From CAYZBF01 sp964476585 (lineage in GTDB: Bacteria > Hydrothermota > UBA3072): a DNA stretch of 8,579 nt. Of this stretch, positions 6,525 to 8,579 are shown piece after piece. The stretch spans positions 1-8,579 of the forward strand of contig CAYZBF010000044.1 of assembly GCA_964476585.1 (NCBI GenBank), read 5' to 3'. The position numbers and the translations under genes were made by a program. A model generated the notes under the pieces. The model had not been told where the DNA came from. It worked only from the letters and a program-made list of their open reading frames with translations, and did not search any database. Every line of letters begins with the position of its first letter. Positions within the stretch are counted from its first letter, which is position 1.

Positions 6525-6547
6525 ATTTTCACCGTTACGGTGAAAAT
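6525..6547. promoter_or_regulatory. Operator of AbiEi/AbiEii operon 2
   Basis: A perfect inverted repeat: ATTTTCACCG (6525-6534), TTA, CGGTGAAAAT (6538-6547). The core half-site TTTCACCG differs from operon 1's TTTCAACG by one base, and the spacer is 3 rather than 2 bases. It overlaps the -10 exactly as O1 does in operon 1. No second copy is seen upstream. Confidence 0.75.
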
Positions 6548-6572
6548 ATATAAAGTAATGAAAAAATGTCAA
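6545..6572 (-). promoter_or_regulatory. Promoter of AbiEi/AbiEii operon 2
   Basis: Minus strand: TTGACA (6567-6572), 16-base spacer, TATATT (6545-6550), the same boxes and spacing as operon 1. The -10 shares three bases with the operator. Transcription would start near 6538, about 30 bases before ATG 6508. The heptamer array begins within 7 bases of the -35 box. Confidence 0.7.
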
Positions 6573-6578
6573 GTAGCT

Positions 6579-6662
6579 AGTAACTAATAACAATTTACGA
6601 ATTACCATTGACTAATAACCAATAACTAATAACGAATAACCAATTACTATTGACCAATAACT
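6579..6662 (+). repeat. Heptamer tandem array, 12 units
   Basis: Twelve contiguous 7-base units with consensus AATAACY (variants AATTACC, ATTGACC, AATAACG, ATTTACG). No unit breaks register. Translations of it give low-complexity VIGYWSLV-like peptides that are not genes. It resembles the short tandemly repeated heptanucleotides known from cyanobacteria, here in a different setting. Confidence 0.8.
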
Positions 6663-6795
6663 AACAAAAGGAGGAGTTAATCGTAAATAATTAATCGTAA
6701 ATCGTTCTCTTCTCAGAACTCTCATAATATCCAAATTAGATTTATTAAAGGGAAAGCCAAGTGAGGAAGAGCTAGGGGAGTGGGAACAAATGATC
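6663..6795. other. Spacer between heptamer arrays, with a 12-bp direct repeat
   Basis: TTAATCGTAAAT occurs at 6677-6688 and 6691-6702, 14 bases apart, i.e. two heptamers, and in the same 7-base register as the array on its left. The remainder (6705-6795) is unique sequence with no coding signal I trust. Confidence 0.5.
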
Positions 6796-6879
6796 ATTAA
6801 CCAATAACTTTTAAAAAACAACTATTAACTATTGACGAATTACTGTTTCCTATTGACCAATGACCAATAACCAAAAACT
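6796..6879 (+). repeat. Heptamer tandem array, 12 degenerate units
   Basis: Twelve 7-base steps with units such as ATTAACC, AATAACT, ATTGACG, AATTACT, AATGACC, AATAACC and two diverged ones (TTTAAAA, GTTTCCT). Its start lies 217 bases (31 x 7) from the start of the array at 6579, so both share one register. It ends 24 bases before the stop end of the nuclease gene. Confidence 0.65.
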
Positions 6880-6903
6880 TTTTAACCATTATTCCGATTA
6901 TCA

Positions 6904-7686
6904 TTATTTGATTATCTTTATTTGCGATGGGCTTCTGATAACAATCTCAGGGCTTCCTTTGTATTCCTTTATCAATCCCATAACCCGTACTTTCTTGTTA
7001 AGATAGAAATTCTCAGGATCGGGAGGAAATTTATCGAAATCGCTGGCAAATATTACGGCAGTAAAATACTTTCTCCATTCAGAATGGAAATTTAGGAAGC
7101 ACGCCTTTCCAGAGTTATAACTACGAACGATCAACCCCTCGACGGTCATCGTTTTTCCATAGTACTTATCGGCATCTTGCCAAGATATTACATTCTCTTC
7201 GGGTGGAAAAAGTTTCTCCGCCACCTTGGTTATCTCGGGTGGCTGGAATACAGCAAAAGCCCATAGCCCCTTTCTATTACGATAGGCTATTTCTTCAAGA
7301 TTCTCGAAATCCTTCTTGTATCGAAAATTGGGTGGATAGAAGCGTACTTCAGCATAGCCTTTCCCTATCAACTTAGCATTTACAAACAAATCGCACACGT
7401 AAACGTATCTGAGCAGACGCTCGTATTTATCACGATTCATGGAATCTTTTTCAAGACGTACTTCTTTGCCCAGAACAAGTTTCTCAAGGAAATCCTTCGC
7501 AATATCGGCACCAGGTTCGCCAATTTCAGGGCTATTAATTCCCAGAAGCCTTACCTTCTCACCGCTCTGCAATTCGAAGGTGTCTCCATCATAAACGACA
7601 ACCACTTTTTGATTGCTTGAAGTGCAACCAAAGATGATCAACAAAAAAACAGCAAGCTTGAAGCTTGAGGAAAATATCTTAGACAT
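6904..7686 (-). CDS. Thermonuclease (SNase)-like lipoprotein with C-terminal OB-type domain
   Basis: A 260-residue protein predicted to be exported and lipid-anchored. MSKIFSSSFK is followed by a hydrophobic stretch and Cys21 in IIFGC, a near-lipobox with Phe at -2. Residues 27-147 match staphylococcal nuclease: YDGDTF (Asp35, equivalent to Asp21), VRLLGINSPE (Arg46 and Glu54, equivalent to Arg35 and Glu43) and DKYERLLRYVYV (Arg90, equivalent to Arg87). Asn51 stands where the nuclease has the calcium ligand Asp40. Residues about 168-260 look like an OB-type nucleic-acid-binding domain (KTMTVEGLI, KKVRVMGLI, SPSQIKII). The likely role is calcium-dependent cleavage of extracellular DNA or RNA. 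I chose ATG 7684-7686 because AAGGAGG (7693-7699) lies 6 bases upstream; the preceding ATG is only 3 bases away. Upstream in-frame codons would add a basic extension without a ribosome site. It appears monocistronic; I see no strong promoter. Confidence 0.85.
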   Translation of the reverse strand: MSKIFSSSFKLAVFLLIIFGCTSSNQKVVVVYDGDTFELQSGEKVRLLGINSPEIGEPGADIAKDFLEKLVLGKEVRLEKDSMNRDKYERLLRYVYVCDLFVNAKLIGKGYAEVRFYPPNFRYKKDFENLEEIAYRNRKGLWAFAVFQPPEITKVAEKLFPPEENVISWQDADKYYGKTMTVEGLIVRSYNSGKACFLNFHSEWRKYFTAVIFASDFDKFPPDPENFYLNKKVRVMGLIKEYKGSPEIVIRSPSQIKIIK

Positions 7687-7692
7687 CATTCG

Positions 7693-7699
7693 CCTCCTT
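7693..7699 (-). promoter_or_regulatory. Ribosome binding site fixing the nuclease start
   Basis: AAGGAGG on the minus strand, the strongest Shine-Dalgarno in the window. Spacing of 6 bases selects the second of two adjacent ATGs (7684-7686). Confidence 0.75.
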
Positions 7700-7724
7700 G
7701 ATTTTTTTATCCATCCCAATCTCT

Positions 7725-7752
7725 AATGACCAACATCTAACAACTAACAACT
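7725..7752 (+). repeat. Short heptamer array (4 units)
   Basis: AATGACC, AACATCT, AACAACT, AACAACT: four 7-base steps of the same family, just upstream of the nuclease gene's ribosome site. The rest of the gap to 7973 is AT-rich with no gene, and ends in GGGGTCAGACCTTGA at the RAYT boundary. Confidence 0.45.
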
Positions 7753-7973
7753 GATTTTTCTAACAACCAAAAACATATTCCTAAAATAGATTTATTGCAT
7801 TGAAAGTTAAGACAGAAACCCCGGTAATTGCCATAAACAGTCATCAGTTATTTATTACTGGATTTTTAGAGGAAACTAAAAATCAACAACTAAAGGTTGA
7901 GTGCAAAATAAAAGTGAGCCAATTATCCTTTCTAACCTTTCAATAAATTTCCGAGATAATAGAGACAATGGGG

Positions 7974-8579
7974 TCAGACCTTGAAATGTGAGATGAGTGA
8001 ATCAACATCTCTCCTAATTTTCCGTTCCTCTTTTAGTATTCGCTCCATATCCTGGGCTGATTTGCTTACCGCTGAGTAAGTTATCCCAAAGGCTTTCCCT
8101 ATTTCCCTGTTGGTTAATCCTGTTAAACGTTTAGATAAATATATTGCTACTTTCCTTGCGAATCTCCTATATCAACATCATTAATTACTCTTTTACTATA
8201 AGAAAATTCTTCTCCACCATCCACCTGAAGCTTTAAATCCTTCAATGTATCTTTGATAAACTTTACCCTGCCAAGTATAAATCCTGCATAAACTTTACTA
8301 AAAATATCAGCCTTCTTATCCACTCCATCTAACACAAACTTCTTATATTTAGAAGGATTGATTTTATAATATCTCATAATCTCCTGCCTATCTATAATAC
8401 TATCTCCTTTCTTGCTCATGTATTCCCGAAAACTTGACCATTTATACCCCTGCGGTGTTTCCGATATCCCTGCTCGCACTGGATTTAAGTGTATATATCT
8501 CGTTAATTCTAAAAAATAACTGTCACCTTCGATTATTATCGACTTATATCTACCTTGAAATAAATGACCCTTCCTATTC
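7974..8579 (-). pseudogene. RAYT (REP-associated tyrosine, Y1_Tnp/IS200-like) transposase, frameshifted and 5'-truncated by the window
   Basis: The minus strand from 8578 is open and reads HLFQGRYKS, then TRYIHLNPVRAG, then PQGYKWSSFREYM, hallmarks of RAYT transposases. The Tyr in YIHLNP (codon 8495-8497) is equivalent to the catalytic Tyr115 of E. coli TnpA-REP. The HUH metal site should lie beyond the window edge. This frame ends in TAG at 8147-8149. A second frame, open from about 8171 to TGA at 7974-7976, encodes RRFARKVAIYLSKRL, TNREIGKAFG and YSAVSK, the DnaA domain IV-like helix-turn-helix that ends many RAYTs. The frames join near 8150-8171, where the usual linker seems largely missing, so a deletion with frameshift is likely. 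These enzymes nick single-stranded REP-type palindromes; this copy has probably lost its normal C-terminal domain. Confidence 0.8.

Noticed and set aside
6612..6821. 69-codon minus-strand reading frame
   Set aside because: Much of its sequence is translated heptamer repeat (SIVIGYSLLVIGY-like); no ribosome site or family resemblance.
6579..6879. CRISPR array
   Set aside because: Repeats are 7 bases, contiguous and degenerate, with no unique spacers and no cas genes.

Overview
The window is AT-rich bacterial DNA, apparently a piece of a draft (probably metagenomic) scaffold. A secreted protease ends in a tail resembling the C-terminal sorting domain of type IX secretion cargo. A lipoprotein nuclease, a REP-associated tyrosine transposase (RAYT) and degenerate heptamer repeats are also present. 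Together these suggest a member of the Fibrobacteres-Chlorobi-Bacteroidetes superphylum or a nearby candidate phylum such as WOR-3/Stahlbacteria. That placement is inference only; no rRNA or tRNA is present.

Layout. 1-1309 (+): the 3' end of an unrecognised gene, then a matrixin-type (M10) metalloprotease with signal peptide, zinc site and sorting-like tail, split by one in-frame TAG. 1310-1809: no gene, but a long AT-rich palindrome, a second inverted repeat and a short possible mobile-element edge. 1810-3728 (-): a two-gene operon coding an AbiEi-like regulator/antitoxin and an AbiEii-like nucleotidyltransferase. Its promoter overlaps one palindromic operator and has a second operator upstream. 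3829-4535: gene-poor, with short-period repeats, a 10-N scaffold gap flanked by poly-G and poly-C (almost surely an artefact), and a decayed livH 5' fragment. 4536-6508 (-): a second, divergent copy of the same AbiEi/AbiEii operon with its own promoter and a related but differently spaced operator. 6573-6879: heptamer repeat arrays. 6904-7686 (-): a thermonuclease-like lipoprotein with a C-terminal OB-type domain. 7974-8579 (-): a broken RAYT transposase running off the window.

How the parts fit. The core is a pair of paralogous type IV (AbiE-like) toxin-antitoxin operons. In each, the upstream gene carries a winged helix and probably represses its own promoter through the palindrome that overlaps the -10 element. 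The downstream gene is a nucleotidyltransferase-fold putative toxin. Both operons use TTGACA-N16-TATATT promoters, yet their operator half-sites and spacing differ, which would allow separate control. The pairs sit among repeats and gene remnants, as expected of an accessory region. Because they lie on opposite sides of an N gap, their adjacency rests on scaffolding.
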